Origin: an uncultured Angelakisella sp.
GTDB lineage: Bacteria; Bacillota; Clostridia; Oscillospirales; Ruminococcaceae
Direction of reading: 5' to 3'
Assembly: GCA_910585535.1 (NCBI GenBank)
Contig: CAJUFK010000020.1
Location: 1 to 28,238, forward strand
Length of the DNA: 28,238 nucleotides
Positions 15,834 through 24,129 of this stretch are shown here, piece after piece. Position 1 is the first letter of the stretch, and each line of letters starts with the position of its first letter. Both the position numbers and the translations under genes were made by a program. The notes under the pieces are model-generated. The model had not been told where the DNA came from and did no database searches. It was given only the letters and a program-made list of their open reading frames with translations.

Positions 15834-16373
15834 ATGAATTTCCCCGGTCAAGACAAGGAAGAACTGCTGGAGCTCAAGCAGCTGCTGAAGGAATACCGAG
15901 TGCTTCGCACCGAGCAGCTGTACCGCTGGTTTTCGGACAAAGACCGCCGGGTGGTGGGCAATATGCTCTCCTACCTGCGGCGGGGCGGGCAGCTGGTCAG
16001 CGACCCCTCCGGCAGCCTGCTGGCCCTCAACGAGCCGGAGCTGAAGAAAGGGCTGGATGAAAAGCGGATCGCGGCCTTCTGGGTGCTGGCGGGATTTGCG
16101 GGCCGGGTGGAGTACCACGCCTGCGGGGAATACCCGGTCCAGCTCTTTTTCTTTATGGCGGGCGAGGAATACGAGATCGTCTATGTACCCTATGGAAACG
16201 AGGGGATGATGGGCGCCCTTTTCTCCCAGCGGGAGCAAAAGGGCGCCCATATCCTTGTCATCGTGGAGACCCCGGAGCAGATCGAAACGCTGGAGATCCC
16301 AGGGGCCGACTGGTTCTGTACCGTGGCCGCTGACGGGACCATCCAGCGATACTTACAGGAGGAATCGGAATGA
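15834..16373 (+). CDS. Conserved ICE protein, DUF5697-like
   Basis: 179 residues from ATG 15834, with the SD-like AAGGTGGTG just upstream; the open frame further upstream crosses hairpins and is not used. The N-terminal ~75 residues have a winged-helix look (ELKQLLKEYRVLRTEQLYRWF, then MLSYLRRGGQLV). The rest is an alpha/beta domain with hydrophobic strands (VQLFFFMAGEEYEIVYVPYG and HILVIVETPEQIETL). I associate this layout with the DUF5697 proteins found between virB4 and virD4 in Clostridia ICEs, whose function is unknown. It overlaps the next gene by 4 bp (ATGA), so the two are coupled. Confidence 0.7.
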   Translation: MNFPGQDKEELLELKQLLKEYRVLRTEQLYRWFSDKDRRVVGNMLSYLRRGGQLVSDPSGSLLALNEPELKKGLDEKRIAAFWVLAGFAGRVEYHACGEYPVQLFFFMAGEEYEIVYVPYGNEGMMGALFSQREQKGAHILVIVETPEQIETLEIPGADWFCTVAADGTIQRYLQEESE

Positions 16374-16915
16374 ATCAGCATGAATTGCAAAAGCGCCTGA
16401 TCCGGTATCAGGGGGAGATCGAGCAGTTGGGCTTCTGGCTCAGCCGGGCAAAACAGTCGCTGCCGGAGGACTTTGAGGGATACCGCCGCAGCCTTCAGGA
16501 CGCCTCCGGCCTGGCGGAACGGCTGGCCTGCGGCATCCGGGATATTCGGGTGGAGACCTGCTTCCTCCCCAGGGCGGGGGTGCTTCGTGAAGCCGCCCAA
16601 ACACAGGGCATCCAGGTGGAGGCGGAAGAACACTGGCACCGCATCCTTCTGCCGGGACTGCTGCCCAAGAAGAAGGCCGGTTCCTGCGCCTTTCTCACCG
16701 GGCCGCTCTCAGCCGCTTTGACAGAATACGGGAAAGGGCATCCCATCCAGCGGCTAAGGCGGGCGGTGGTTTGCTTCCGACATCTGTACAGCGCCAGGCT
16801 GCCGGAACGGATGGTGCGGGACCACGACAACATCGAGGTCAAGCAGGTGCTGGATGTCATGGCCCCGGAACATCTGGGGGAATGGCTCAATTTGCACCCA
16901 ATCAAAACGCCCTGA
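16370..16915 (+). CDS. Conserved ICE protein, DUF6100-like
   Basis: 181 residues, with SD CAGGAGGAAT in the end of the preceding gene and a 4-bp ATGA overlap. It is soluble, with a helical N-terminus (ELQKRLIRYQGEIEQLGFWL), a central segment and a conserved-looking C-terminal RDHDNIEVKQVLDVM motif. I associate that motif with DUF6100 proteins of conjugative elements. No catalytic site or membrane segment can be named. Its constant place beside the DUF5697-like gene suggests they work together. Confidence 0.65.
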   Translation: MNQHELQKRLIRYQGEIEQLGFWLSRAKQSLPEDFEGYRRSLQDASGLAERLACGIRDIRVETCFLPRAGVLREAAQTQGIQVEAEEHWHRILLPGLLPKKKAGSCAFLTGPLSAALTEYGKGHPIQRLRRAVVCFRHLYSARLPERMVRDHDNIEVKQVLDVMAPEHLGEWLNLHPIKTP

Positions 16916-16929
16916 AATGGAGCAAAAAA

Positions 16930-16971
16930 CGCCTCCGTTTTTCTGCTTTTTGAGGCGGACAAAAACGGAGG
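16930..16971 (+). promoter_or_regulatory. Two mutually exclusive hairpins (attenuator-like)
   Basis: CGCCTC at 16930-16935 can pair with GAGGCG at 16952-16957. Alternatively CCTCCGTTTTT at 16932-16942 can pair with AAAAACGGAGG at 16961-16971, followed by TGCTTTT. Both use the same left arm, so only one can form. The 172-bp interval to the next gene start holds no other feature apart from that gene's SD. Confidence 0.5.
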
Positions 16972-17087
16972 TGCTTTTAGGACCGGAAAAGCCCGGCAGA
17001 TTCAGTTTTTTCCGGCTGGACAGCGGCGAAAAAGCACCCAAGTACAAGCGGCACTGGTCGCATTTTTGCGGAAAAGGAGGTGGCTCG

Positions 17088-18173
17088 TTGGCCGAAATTT
17101 CGGAGGTGCGGGAGGATGCTCTTTTGGGGCTGACCGCCCTATGCGGAGACCTTCCCGTTAGGTTCCTGACCCTGATTCCCGGCAGCACCGAGTGGACCCG
17201 AAAAACCGTTTCTGTCCTTCGGGCGGACAAGCTGCTGAGGCGGCATCACAAAAACGGCGTTCCCTCCCTGCGGCTGACTCAAAAGGGACGGACGCTTCTG
17301 AACAGGGCCTGCCCCGAACGGTTTCAGCCCCTTTTTACAGAAAGCTATCTTGCCCGCTGCCGGAAGAGCGACCCCATCAGCGTGGAGCGTTTGCACCGTA
17401 CCGCGGCGGTCTATCTGCTGATGTTCCGGGCCGGTGTCCGGCTCTACCCGGATGAAAAACCGCCCTTCTATCAGCTGGGGAATCCCCCCGATTTCTCTGT
17501 CCCCGCCTTTTACAGCTCCCTGGAGGTCAAAGGGCAGGGAGCGGAATCCACCCGCATCAAGGCCACCCGCGCTGTGGGGCTGCTGATGGGGACGGGATAT
17601 GCCGCCCTCGTTTACCACACCGGCGCAGCGCCCCTCAAATGGAGTTCCAAGGCGGAACAAAAGCTGATGGGCGCGGTGAAGGGAATCTTGATCCGTCAGA
17701 GGATCCCCCTCTCTGAAATAGAGGGGCTGATGATCGGCGCGAACATGGGTACCGCTCTCGACCTGCTGCAAAGCGAGGGTGGGAACCGGCGGCAGTATTT
17801 CCGCCCGGATGGGACCTTTCCGGCAATGCGCTATCTGCCCTGCGATGAACATGGAGTCCGGCTGCTTCAGCTGCTCTGCCGGCCAGATTTGCAGAGGCGG
17901 CTTCATGCCCGATTGCAAAGCAGCTATGGGGAACCAGTTGCCTTTCCCTTTGACAGCGATGCTTCCATGGATGGAAACCCAGTTTTGTTTGCCTACGATT
18001 TCGACCTGGAACGGCTCAAGCGGTTTAAGACCGGGCTGGAGCTTTTCGGGAAACAGGGGACCGTCCTCTGCTTTGATTTTCAAGCGGACTGCCTGGAGCG
18101 CTATCTGGGCAAGGCCGTGCAGCTTCATCTGCTGGATCGCGCCGCGGTATGGAAGGAGGTGGGACTGAGATAG
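17088..18173 (+). CDS. Replication-relaxation-like winged-helix protein
   Basis: 361 residues from a TTG start at 17088, chosen because AAAAGGAGG lies 7 nt upstream; the longer open frame from 16854 would run through the preceding gene and the hairpins. The N-terminus (~10-75) is a winged helix (DLPVRFLTLIPGSTEWTRKT, then LRADKLLRRHH and SLRLTQKGRTLL). The remaining ~280 residues form an alpha/beta region resembling the 'replication-relaxation' group of ICE and plasmid proteins. Those are thought to bind DNA near the origin, but direct evidence is limited. Its stop overlaps the probable start of virD4. Confidence 0.6.
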   Translation: MAEISEVREDALLGLTALCGDLPVRFLTLIPGSTEWTRKTVSVLRADKLLRRHHKNGVPSLRLTQKGRTLLNRACPERFQPLFTESYLARCRKSDPISVERLHRTAAVYLLMFRAGVRLYPDEKPPFYQLGNPPDFSVPAFYSSLEVKGQGAESTRIKATRAVGLLMGTGYAALVYHTGAAPLKWSSKAEQKLMGAVKGILIRQRIPLSEIEGLMIGANMGTALDLLQSEGGNRRQYFRPDGTFPAMRYLPCDEHGVRLLQLLCRPDLQRRLHARLQSSYGEPVAFPFDSDASMDGNPVLFAYDFDLERLKRFKTGLELFGKQGTVLCFDFQADCLERYLGKAVQLHLLDRAAVWKEVGLR

Positions 18174-20032
18174 AGCCAAAAAAGAAGATCATACTGCTTG
18201 TTTTTCTCCCGCTGCTGTTGGGACTGCTGCTCTATGGCGGCGGATTCCTCGCCCAGCTGCTTATCAACTACAAAGCATGGCAGCAGACCGGCGGCGTTCT
18301 CGGCTACAGTGCGCCAAAACCGCCGGACCCATCGGTGCTGCGGTGCCTGGCCGCTTCCTTCCACTGGCCGGAGGGCCTTATCAGCATGGGCCTCATTTTA
18401 GTGGTGCTGGCGGTCCTTGTCCTGTTCGTGTTTCGCATCGGCCGGGATGGCGGTGGGGAGTACGACAGCGCCCGCAAGCTGACCTATGCGGACTCCGGCA
18501 GTTATGGCACCGCAGGCTTTATGAGCGACCGGGAGCTGCGGGAAACCTTATGGGTCACCGATGTGAAAAGCACCGATGCCGTCATCCTGGGGAGGAAAGG
18601 GGCAAAGGCGGTCTGCCTCCCCACCGATTCCCGCCTGAACCGAAACTTTGCCATCTACGGCGCAAGCGGCAGCGGCAAGAGCCGGGCTTTCGTCCGCAAT
18701 ATGGTCTTACAGGCAGTGCGCCGGGGAGAATCGGTCATCATCACCGATCCAAAATCCGAACTGTTCGAGGATATGGCCGCCTATCTTTCTGTAAGCGGCT
18801 ACACCGTCCGGGTCTTGAACCTGATCCGCCCCCAGAACAGCGACAGTTGGAACTGCCTGAACGAAGTGGGTGACGAGGTAATGGCTCAGGTCTTTGCGGA
18901 TACCATCATCAAGAATACCTCCGGCGGCAAAAGCGACCACTTCTGGGACAACAGCGAACTGAACCTTCTGAAAGCCCTGATCCTCTATGTGCGCTTCACC
19001 TACCCAGAAAGGCTTTGCAACATCGGCGAGGTTTACCAGCTGCTTTGCAATGAAAGCGAGGCAGCCCTTACCAAGATGATCGGCGCCCTGCCGCCAGGGC
19101 ATCCGGCCAAAGCTCCCTACAATATTTTCAAGCAGGCGGCCGACTCGGTGCGGGGCGGCGTCATCATAGGCCTGGGCAGTCGGCTCCAGGTGTTCCAGTC
19201 GGAGCTGATCCGCAAGATCACTTCCTTTGACGAGATCGACCTGGAACTGCCGGCCAAAGAGAAGTGCGCCTTCTTCTGCATCACCAGCGACCAGGACGCC
19301 ACCTTTGACTTCCTCTCCTCCCTTTTCTTCTCCTGCCTGTTTATCAAGCTGGTGCGGTATGCCGATTCGGTAGGAAAGGGCGACCGCTGCGATATTCCGG
19401 TGAATTTCATTTTGGACGAGCATCCCAACAGCGGCCTCATTTTGGACTTCAACAAAAAAATTTCCGTCACCCGCAGCCGGGCTATCTCGGTGAGCGTGAT
19501 CTTCCAGAACCTGGCCCAAATGAAAAACCGGTATCCCAACGATGTCTGGCAGGAGATCATCGGCAACTGTGATGTGCAGATCGCGCTGGGCTGCACCGAT
19601 GAGGCCACCGCCAAGTTTTTGAGCGACCGCACCGGGGAGATCACCATCGGCGTCCAGAGCACCGCCCGGCAGCTCTCCTCCTGGCAGGTGAGTAGCTACA
19701 CCCCCCAGTATCGGGAAACCAGCGGCCTGGGCCGCCGCAAGCTGATGACTATGGATGAGATTTTGCGGATGCCTTTGGCTCAGGAGCTGGTGATCATCCG
19801 GGGCCACAATGTCCTCCAGTGCGAAAAGTTCGACTATTCGCTGCACCCGGACGCACAGCGGCTGGTGAAATCCAGGGCGTCAGAGTATATCCCTGCATGG
19901 CGGGCGGAGGAGGAACGATCCCCTGCACCAGAACCGCCAGAAGAAAAAGAAGCGGAGAAGCCGGAAGGCGGTGTGCCTGACAAGCCGGTCCGCCCACGAA
20001 AAAAATACCGCAAGCTGGAGGAGGCTCCCTAA
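18149..20032 (+). CDS. virD4: VirD4/TraG-family type IV coupling protein
   Basis: 627 residues from ATG 18149. There are two N-terminal membrane helices (~14-40 and ~78-98). The ATPase domain has Walker A GASGSGKS (171-178), a second motif IITDPKSELFEDM (~199-211), and Walker B FILDE (Asp423-Glu424) followed by HPNSG, where many relatives have a 'F(A/P)NIG'-type sequence. The C-terminal tail is Pro/Glu/Lys-rich. Coupling proteins recruit the relaxase-DNA complex and pump DNA into the channel. The 18149 ATG has no SD. An SD AAGGAGG (18153-18159) instead precedes an ATA codon at 18170 that overlaps the stop of the previous gene, a possible non-standard start that would shorten the product by seven residues. 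Confidence 0.93.
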   Translation: MEGGGTEIEPKKKIILLVFLPLLLGLLLYGGGFLAQLLINYKAWQQTGGVLGYSAPKPPDPSVLRCLAASFHWPEGLISMGLILVVLAVLVLFVFRIGRDGGGEYDSARKLTYADSGSYGTAGFMSDRELRETLWVTDVKSTDAVILGRKGAKAVCLPTDSRLNRNFAIYGASGSGKSRAFVRNMVLQAVRRGESVIITDPKSELFEDMAAYLSVSGYTVRVLNLIRPQNSDSWNCLNEVGDEVMAQVFADTIIKNTSGGKSDHFWDNSELNLLKALILYVRFTYPERLCNIGEVYQLLCNESEAALTKMIGALPPGHPAKAPYNIFKQAADSVRGGVIIGLGSRLQVFQSELIRKITSFDEIDLELPAKEKCAFFCITSDQDATFDFLSSLFFSCLFIKLVRYADSVGKGDRCDIPVNFILDEHPNSGLILDFNKKISVTRSRAISVSVIFQNLAQMKNRYPNDVWQEIIGNCDVQIALGCTDEATAKFLSDRTGEITIGVQSTARQLSSWQVSSYTPQYRETSGLGRRKLMTMDEILRMPLAQELVIIRGHNVLQCEKFDYSLHPDAQRLVKSRASEYIPAWRAEEERSPAPEPPEEKEAEKPEGGVPDKPVRPRKKYRKLEEAP

Positions 20033-20054
20033 ACAGCCTGTGGCCTCAAATGCT

Positions 20055-20083
20055 TTGACAGTGCTTTTCCCGCACTTTCAAAT
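20055..20083 (+). promoter_or_regulatory. Possible promoter before the S1-like gene
   Basis: TTGACA (20055-20060) is a perfect -35 box. The best -10 at 17 bp is TCAAAT (20078-20083), only a moderate match. AGTGC/GCACT in the spacer can form a small hairpin. Confidence 0.3.
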
Positions 20084-20112
20084 ATATATCAATTTTAAGG
20101 AGTGTGAATCTT

Positions 20113-21438
20113 ATGCCCAGAAAAAAGGAAGTTCCCGAAATCGAAAACCAGGAAGCCGAGGTATTATCCCTTACGGCACAGGAGGAGGCATTGGAGGCCC
20201 CCGACAACTTCACCGGCCCGCCGGAGGAGAGTGAAGGGGTCATCTCTGAGCCCCCGGCAGAAGACGGCGGTGGACCGGTGGACAATATTCCCGGCCAAGA
20301 GGATGCCCAGCTGGAAGACGCCCTCTCTATGGAGGAACCGCCTCCTTCCGTTTCGGAGGAGTCCCAGGATGTCCCGCAGGCGGACGAGTCTGTTTCACCG
20401 GAGAAATCGCCTACCGCCGAATCGCCTGCCCCTGTCCCCCGGCGGCGCAGGGCATCTGCGGCAGCATCGGAGCAGGAGGCAGCCGTCAGCTCGGCTCCCA
20501 CCCGCAGAAGGGGGGCAGCCTCCACAGCCCCTGCTCCAAGGGTCCTTGCCATTGATGAAGAAAGCAAGGTACAGTCGGTGGAAGAAAAGGAAGCCTATCT
20601 TTGGATGGAGCTTCGCAACTCCCTGCGAACCAAGCGCTCCCTGACCGGTATCCTGGGCGGGGTGGAGCGGACCTCCTCCGGTCTGCCTCTGGCCATCGTC
20701 TACTACAAGGATATGCGGGTGGTCATCCCTGCCACCGAAATGAACATCCGTCTGGAGGACCACCGGGAGAGCGGCGACAAGGAGCTTCACAACCGGTATG
20801 CCCAGATCCTTTCCTGGATGATGGGGGCGGAGATCGAGTTTACCGTCTCCGGGCTGGACAGGCGTTCCGGCTCGGTGGTAGCCAGCCGCGCCGATGCCAT
20901 GCGCCGCAAACAGCGGCAGTTTTTCCTCATTCCGGGGCGGGATGGCCGTCCTCTGGTCCAGGAGGGCACCGTGGCGGAGGCCCGTGTGATCGCGGTCAGT
21001 GAACGGGTGGTCCGGGTGGAGATCTTCGGGGTGGAGTTCCCCATCTTTGCCAGGGAGGTGGCCTGGGAGTGGGTAGACGACTGCAACGACTACTACGGCA
21101 TCGGGGACCGGGTACTGGTGAAGCTCCTTTCCATCGACCGCTCCGATCCCGGAAACATCCGGCTTCAGGCGTCTATCCGGGAAACGGTCCCCAATCCCGC
21201 CAAGGAGAATATCAGGAAGTGCGTGGTGCAGGGGAAATATATCGGCAAGGTCACCGATGTCAACCGCAACGCCATCTATGTGCGGCTGAATGTGGGGGTC
21301 AATGCGGTAGCTCTGGCGGTCCACGACCGGCGCACTCCCTGCCGGAAGGACGATGTCAGCTTTGTTGTCACCAGGATCGATGAGGAGGCGGGGATCGCCA
21401 TTGGCATTATCACCCGGATCATCAAACAACACCTGTAA
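20113..21438 (+). CDS. S1-like OB-fold protein with acidic N-terminal tail
   Basis: 441 residues from ATG 20113; AAGGAG lies 10 nt upstream, whereas the GTG at 20104 is too close to it. Residues ~1-150 are acidic, Pro/Ser/Ala-rich and probably disordered, ending in an Arg-rich patch (RRRRAS and TRRRGA). Residues ~165-441 contain three related beta-rich segments. Each starts with an 'L.G.(I/V)..V' strand and ends with basic strands (GILGGVERTSSG; GTVAEARVIAVSERVVRVEI; GKYIGKVTDVNRNAIYVRL), as in S1/OB-fold nucleic-acid-binding domains. This suggests RNA or single-stranded DNA binding in the cytoplasm. Its role in conjugation is unknown. It is followed 10 bp later by a small gene. Confidence 0.7.
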   Translation: MPRKKEVPEIENQEAEVLSLTAQEEALEAPDNFTGPPEESEGVISEPPAEDGGGPVDNIPGQEDAQLEDALSMEEPPPSVSEESQDVPQADESVSPEKSPTAESPAPVPRRRRASAAASEQEAAVSSAPTRRRGAASTAPAPRVLAIDEESKVQSVEEKEAYLWMELRNSLRTKRSLTGILGGVERTSSGLPLAIVYYKDMRVVIPATEMNIRLEDHRESGDKELHNRYAQILSWMMGAEIEFTVSGLDRRSGSVVASRADAMRRKQRQFFLIPGRDGRPLVQEGTVAEARVIAVSERVVRVEIFGVEFPIFAREVAWEWVDDCNDYYGIGDRVLVKLLSIDRSDPGNIRLQASIRETVPNPAKENIRKCVVQGKYIGKVTDVNRNAIYVRLNVGVNAVALAVHDRRTPCRKDDVSFVVTRIDEEAGIAIGIITRIIKQHL

Positions 21439-21448
21439 GGAGGCCGGC

Positions 21449-21904
21449 ATGGCGGGCAGTCTCCTCTGTCTGATGAAACGCCAGATGCCGGTCCTTTTTG
21501 AAGCGGAGGAAGCCTGCGCGGGGCTGTTCCATAAGGGCGCGGAGGAATATGTGGTGTTGGCCGGTACTTTGGAGACCGGGACACAGGGCTTTTTGATCAT
21601 CGCCGACAAGCTTTTGCCCTTTGTCCAGGACCGGACGCTGCTTTTCGCCATTCTGGACCGCCTGAACAGAGAGTCCTTGTCCGGATTGCACCAGCTGCTG
21701 GAGCATCCCGGCGGCGTTATTTACCTGTATAAGCAGATCATCTGCTTCCCGCAGGGGTTGTCCCAGGAACTGTTCGACCAGCTTCTGGAGAGCGGCGTCC
21801 GGGAGTTCCGCCAGGGTCTCCGGTACATCTGCCAGCAACTTGAAAGTGTTCTGACAGCAGCCCGCAGGTCCGGCGGGAGCAGGATGGGAACAGATAGAAA
21901 TTGA
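21449..21904 (+). CDS. Small conserved ICE protein of unknown function
   Basis: 151 residues from ATG 21449, with SD AAGGAGG overlapping the end of the previous gene's stop region. It has no signal peptide. The N-terminal ~100 residues alternate hydrophobic strands and helices (ALFHKGAEEYVVL-type and GFLIIADKLLPFV); the C-terminus is a helix ending in a basic tail. I recognise no family. It is probably co-transcribed with the S1-like gene. A promoter for the surface module overlaps its stop codon. Confidence 0.6.
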   Translation: MAGSLLCLMKRQMPVLFEAEEACAGLFHKGAEEYVVLAGTLETGTQGFLIIADKLLPFVQDRTLLFAILDRLNRESLSGLHQLLEHPGGVIYLYKQIICFPQGLSQELFDQLLESGVREFRQGLRYICQQLESVLTAARRSGGSRMGTDRN

Positions 21905-21929
21905 AGCGGAGAGTCCTTCGTGTTACAAT
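21901..21929 (+). promoter_or_regulatory. Promoter of the surface-protein module
   Basis: TTGAAG (21901-21906) and TACAAT (21924-21929), spaced 17 bp, with a start expected near 21936. The -35 box overlaps the stop codon of the preceding gene. Confidence 0.6.
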
Positions 21930-21936
21930 AGGTACA

Positions 21937-22184
21937 GGTAAAAAAGCAGTTTTTACCCCTTCCATATCCCTCCCTCCAAATCAAAGGGGCTGGCCGTGTC
22001 AAGCGGCTGGCCCCTTTGATACTAATTGCCGATTTTCAATCGGCAATACGCACGCTGCGCGTGCTGGCGTCGCTTCGCGCCGCCCCGTCCCATTGAAAAT
22101 CCAATCGAGATAAAAATATTAAGGATCGATTGAATTTTCGGATGACGATCCGCGCTGCACCCTGTTTTGGGCGCGGCGCTTTTT
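21937..22184 (+). promoter_or_regulatory. Highly structured ~310-nt leader with successive hairpins and terminator
   Basis: No gene is present from 21905 to 22245. In order: GGTAAAAA/TTTTTACC (21937-21957); ATCAAAGGGGC/GCCCCTTTGAT (21980-22020); the perfect 10-bp hairpin ATTGCCGATT-TTC-AATCGGCAAT (22025-22047); CACGC/GCGTG (~22050); the 14-bp near-perfect repeat GAAAATCCAATCGA/TCGATTGAATTTTC (22095-22139); CGGAT/ATCCG (22139-22152); and finally a GC-rich stem with loop TGTTTT and TTTTT (22152-22184). The last is an intrinsic terminator ~45 nt before the SD. The layout resembles a riboregulated leader; no known riboswitch class was recognised. Confidence 0.55.
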
Positions 22185-22245
22185 ATATATGCACAAAGCT
22201 ACAGTATTGTGCTGTGGCAAACGAAAGAATGGAGGTAATCCCTAT

Positions 22246-23298
22246 ATGGTGAAAAAGGCACTTCCCCTGCTGCTGGCAGCCATGCTGTTGGCGGCGACCC
22301 CAACGCTGGCCTATGCGGCCGAGCCCCCTGGCAGGCCGGAAGCCTCCGGCTACACCGTCAGCTATTCGGAAAACGAGGAGGGGGTTGGCTCGGTGATCTC
22401 GATCCTCTCCGGGGACAGCCAGGCAGCCGAGCCCGACGGTGGATTCTATCCCATTGAGATCCGCACTGAGGAGGCGGATGGCGAAAAGCTCATCATCAAA
22501 ACCTATCAGGTCCCGGCGAATACTTCGGTATCCCTCCTCACCGGGGAGTTCGAGAAAAACGGCATCCGGTACGAGATGCAGGAGGTCCTCAAGAAGCCGC
22601 TGGCGGATGAGTTGGAAACCAAGACGGTGAGCAAAACGGTAACGGCTGCCAGCGATTCAGACAAGGAGGCAAAGCTGCTCCAGCTGTTTGAACCTACGCT
22701 CGCATATGACGAGGATGGGTACCGGGGACAGCTGCAGCTGGATGCCGGGCGTATCATCACGGAGGTTTCGGAAACGGAGCCCTACCGGTATCTGGTGACG
22801 GAGACCCGGCAGATGTCCGGGATGGACCGCAACGACACCTATTACATCCCCAAGACCGCCTGCAAAAACGGCATCCAACTGCAGCTGTGTGATGTGGACT
22901 GGACCACCATGGGCTGCGGCGAGGCAAACGGGCGGCTCACCCCTAACCGCTTTACGGCCACTGCCCAGTATTCCGGCTATGCCACAGGCAGCCGGGCCAC
23001 CGAATATGTCGCTACCGCCACCTACACCGGCCAGGTGCAGCGGGCTGTCCCTGGCGATGTCCTCTACTCCGTCGTCTTTGCGCCTGCGGCGGACCAGCCG
23101 CTTCTGGCTCTGAATGAGCCCAACGAGTGGGGCGGCACCCCCTTCTTTATTCTGGGGGCAATCATTTTGGTAGGCGCTGCCGGGACGGGCGCCTGGTTCC
23201 TTTGGAAGAACCGGGACCTCCGGCCGGTCAGAAAGAAAACCAAGATCTATATGCCCAGGGAGATGGAGCAGGAGGCAGGAGGTGCGGCAGATGTCTGA
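22246..23298 (+). CDS. Secreted, C-terminally membrane-anchored ICE protein
   Basis: 350 residues from ATG 22246, with GGAGG 10 nt upstream; the upstream ATG at 22189 lies inside the leader. A signal peptide (VKKALPLLLAAMLLAATPTLAYA|A, 1-24) is followed by a large extracellular beta-rich region and a C-terminal membrane helix (~300-323, FFILGAIILVGAAGTGAWFLW). A basic cytoplasmic tail (KNRDLRPVRKKTKIY) ends the protein. No catalytic motif is visible. It overlaps the sortase gene by 8 bp, so the two are co-expressed. It probably helps assemble or present surface proteins during mating. The family name is unknown to me. Confidence 0.7.
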   Translation: MVKKALPLLLAAMLLAATPTLAYAAEPPGRPEASGYTVSYSENEEGVGSVISILSGDSQAAEPDGGFYPIEIRTEEADGEKLIIKTYQVPANTSVSLLTGEFEKNGIRYEMQEVLKKPLADELETKTVSKTVTAASDSDKEAKLLQLFEPTLAYDEDGYRGQLQLDAGRIITEVSETEPYRYLVTETRQMSGMDRNDTYYIPKTACKNGIQLQLCDVDWTTMGCGEANGRLTPNRFTATAQYSGYATGSRATEYVATATYTGQVQRAVPGDVLYSVVFAPAADQPLLALNEPNEWGGTPFFILGAIILVGAAGTGAWFLWKNRDLRPVRKKTKIYMPREMEQEAGGAADV

Positions 23299-24049
23299 GA
23301 AGCTGCGCTCCCTCTTTCAAACCTACGGCTTGTGGTTTTTCATCGGGCTGATCCTGGCGGGGCTCACCATTGGAGCCATCGTTTCCCATGTCAATGGGCA
23401 GTTTGAGCAGAACGATCTGACAACGCCTCAGTATGCCGCCCAGCCCGCCGACCCGGCGGAGCTGACCTTTGACCTGGAGCAGAACAAAGCCTATTCCGCC
23501 GAGGATGGAGTGGTAGTGATCGAGCCGGCATCTTCCGCCGCCCAACTGGCCCAGACCGCTTCTATCACCCATGACCCCGAAACCATCTGGGAGGAGGACC
23601 AGGTCGTCACCTACAACAGCTTCACCCTGCCCGACAAGGTGGAGCAGGAGGACGGCAGTCTGGGTGTCCTCACCATCCCTGAGATCGGTCTTTCGGTTAA
23701 TGTCTTTGCAGCAAAGCAGGGCGAGGAATTAGAGGCCATGACCCAGGGGCTGGCCCACTTCTCCCACACCAGCAGCTGGGACGGGAATATCGGTATCTGC
23801 GGCCACAATGTCAATTTTGACCTCAGCGACGGGTACTTCAAAAATCTCCACCAGCTGAAAAAGGGGGATAAGCTCACCTACTCCACCAGCTTGGGAGAAC
23901 GCACCTATGAGGTGGAGCTTTCCAAGACGATTGCCGAGGACGACTGGAGCTATCTCGGCCGCACCGGGGAAAACAAGATTACCCTGATCACCTGTATCTC
24001 CGGGCAGCCTGCCAAAAGGCTGGTGGTACAGGCTGCCGAGGTAAAATAA
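23291..24049 (+). CDS. Sortase, transpeptidase for surface proteins
   Basis: 252 residues from ATG 23291, with AGGAGG 8 nt upstream. An N-terminal membrane helix (~13-33) is followed by a linker and the sortase beta-barrel (~125-252). The catalytic triad can be seen: His172 (GHNVNF), Cys235 (TLITC) and Arg243 (AKRL). Sortases cut an LPxTG-like signal and link the protein to peptidoglycan or to another pilin subunit. The small size and element context fit class D or a related ICE-specific class better than housekeeping class A, but the class cannot be settled by eye. Likely substrate: the thioester/Cna-B adhesin two genes downstream, whose C-terminal signal is outside the window. Confidence 0.88.
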   Translation: MSEKLRSLFQTYGLWFFIGLILAGLTIGAIVSHVNGQFEQNDLTTPQYAAQPADPAELTFDLEQNKAYSAEDGVVVIEPASSAAQLAQTASITHDPETIWEEDQVVTYNSFTLPDKVEQEDGSLGVLTIPEIGLSVNVFAAKQGEELEAMTQGLAHFSHTSSWDGNIGICGHNVNFDLSDGYFKNLHQLKKGDKLTYSTSLGERTYEVELSKTIAEDDWSYLGRTGENKITLITCISGQPAKRLVVQAAEVK

Positions 24050-24129
24050 ATACCCGAAAGCTGTTGCAAATTCCGCCCTTTGCTCCTATGGGTAGGATGT
24101 AAGCGTAAAAACGAAAGGAGCTGTTTTTC

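Noticed and set aside
16854..17087. N-terminal extension of the winged-helix protein
   Set aside because: It overlaps the previous gene and reads through the hairpin region; the TTG at 17088 has a strong SD.
18707..19846. 379-codon minus-strand frame opposite virD4
   Set aside because: Shadow of virD4; no ribosome binding site and no family features.
21901..22113. 70-codon frame in the leader before the surface genes
   Set aside because: No SD, it overlaps the promoter and hairpins, and the protein has no recognisable features.
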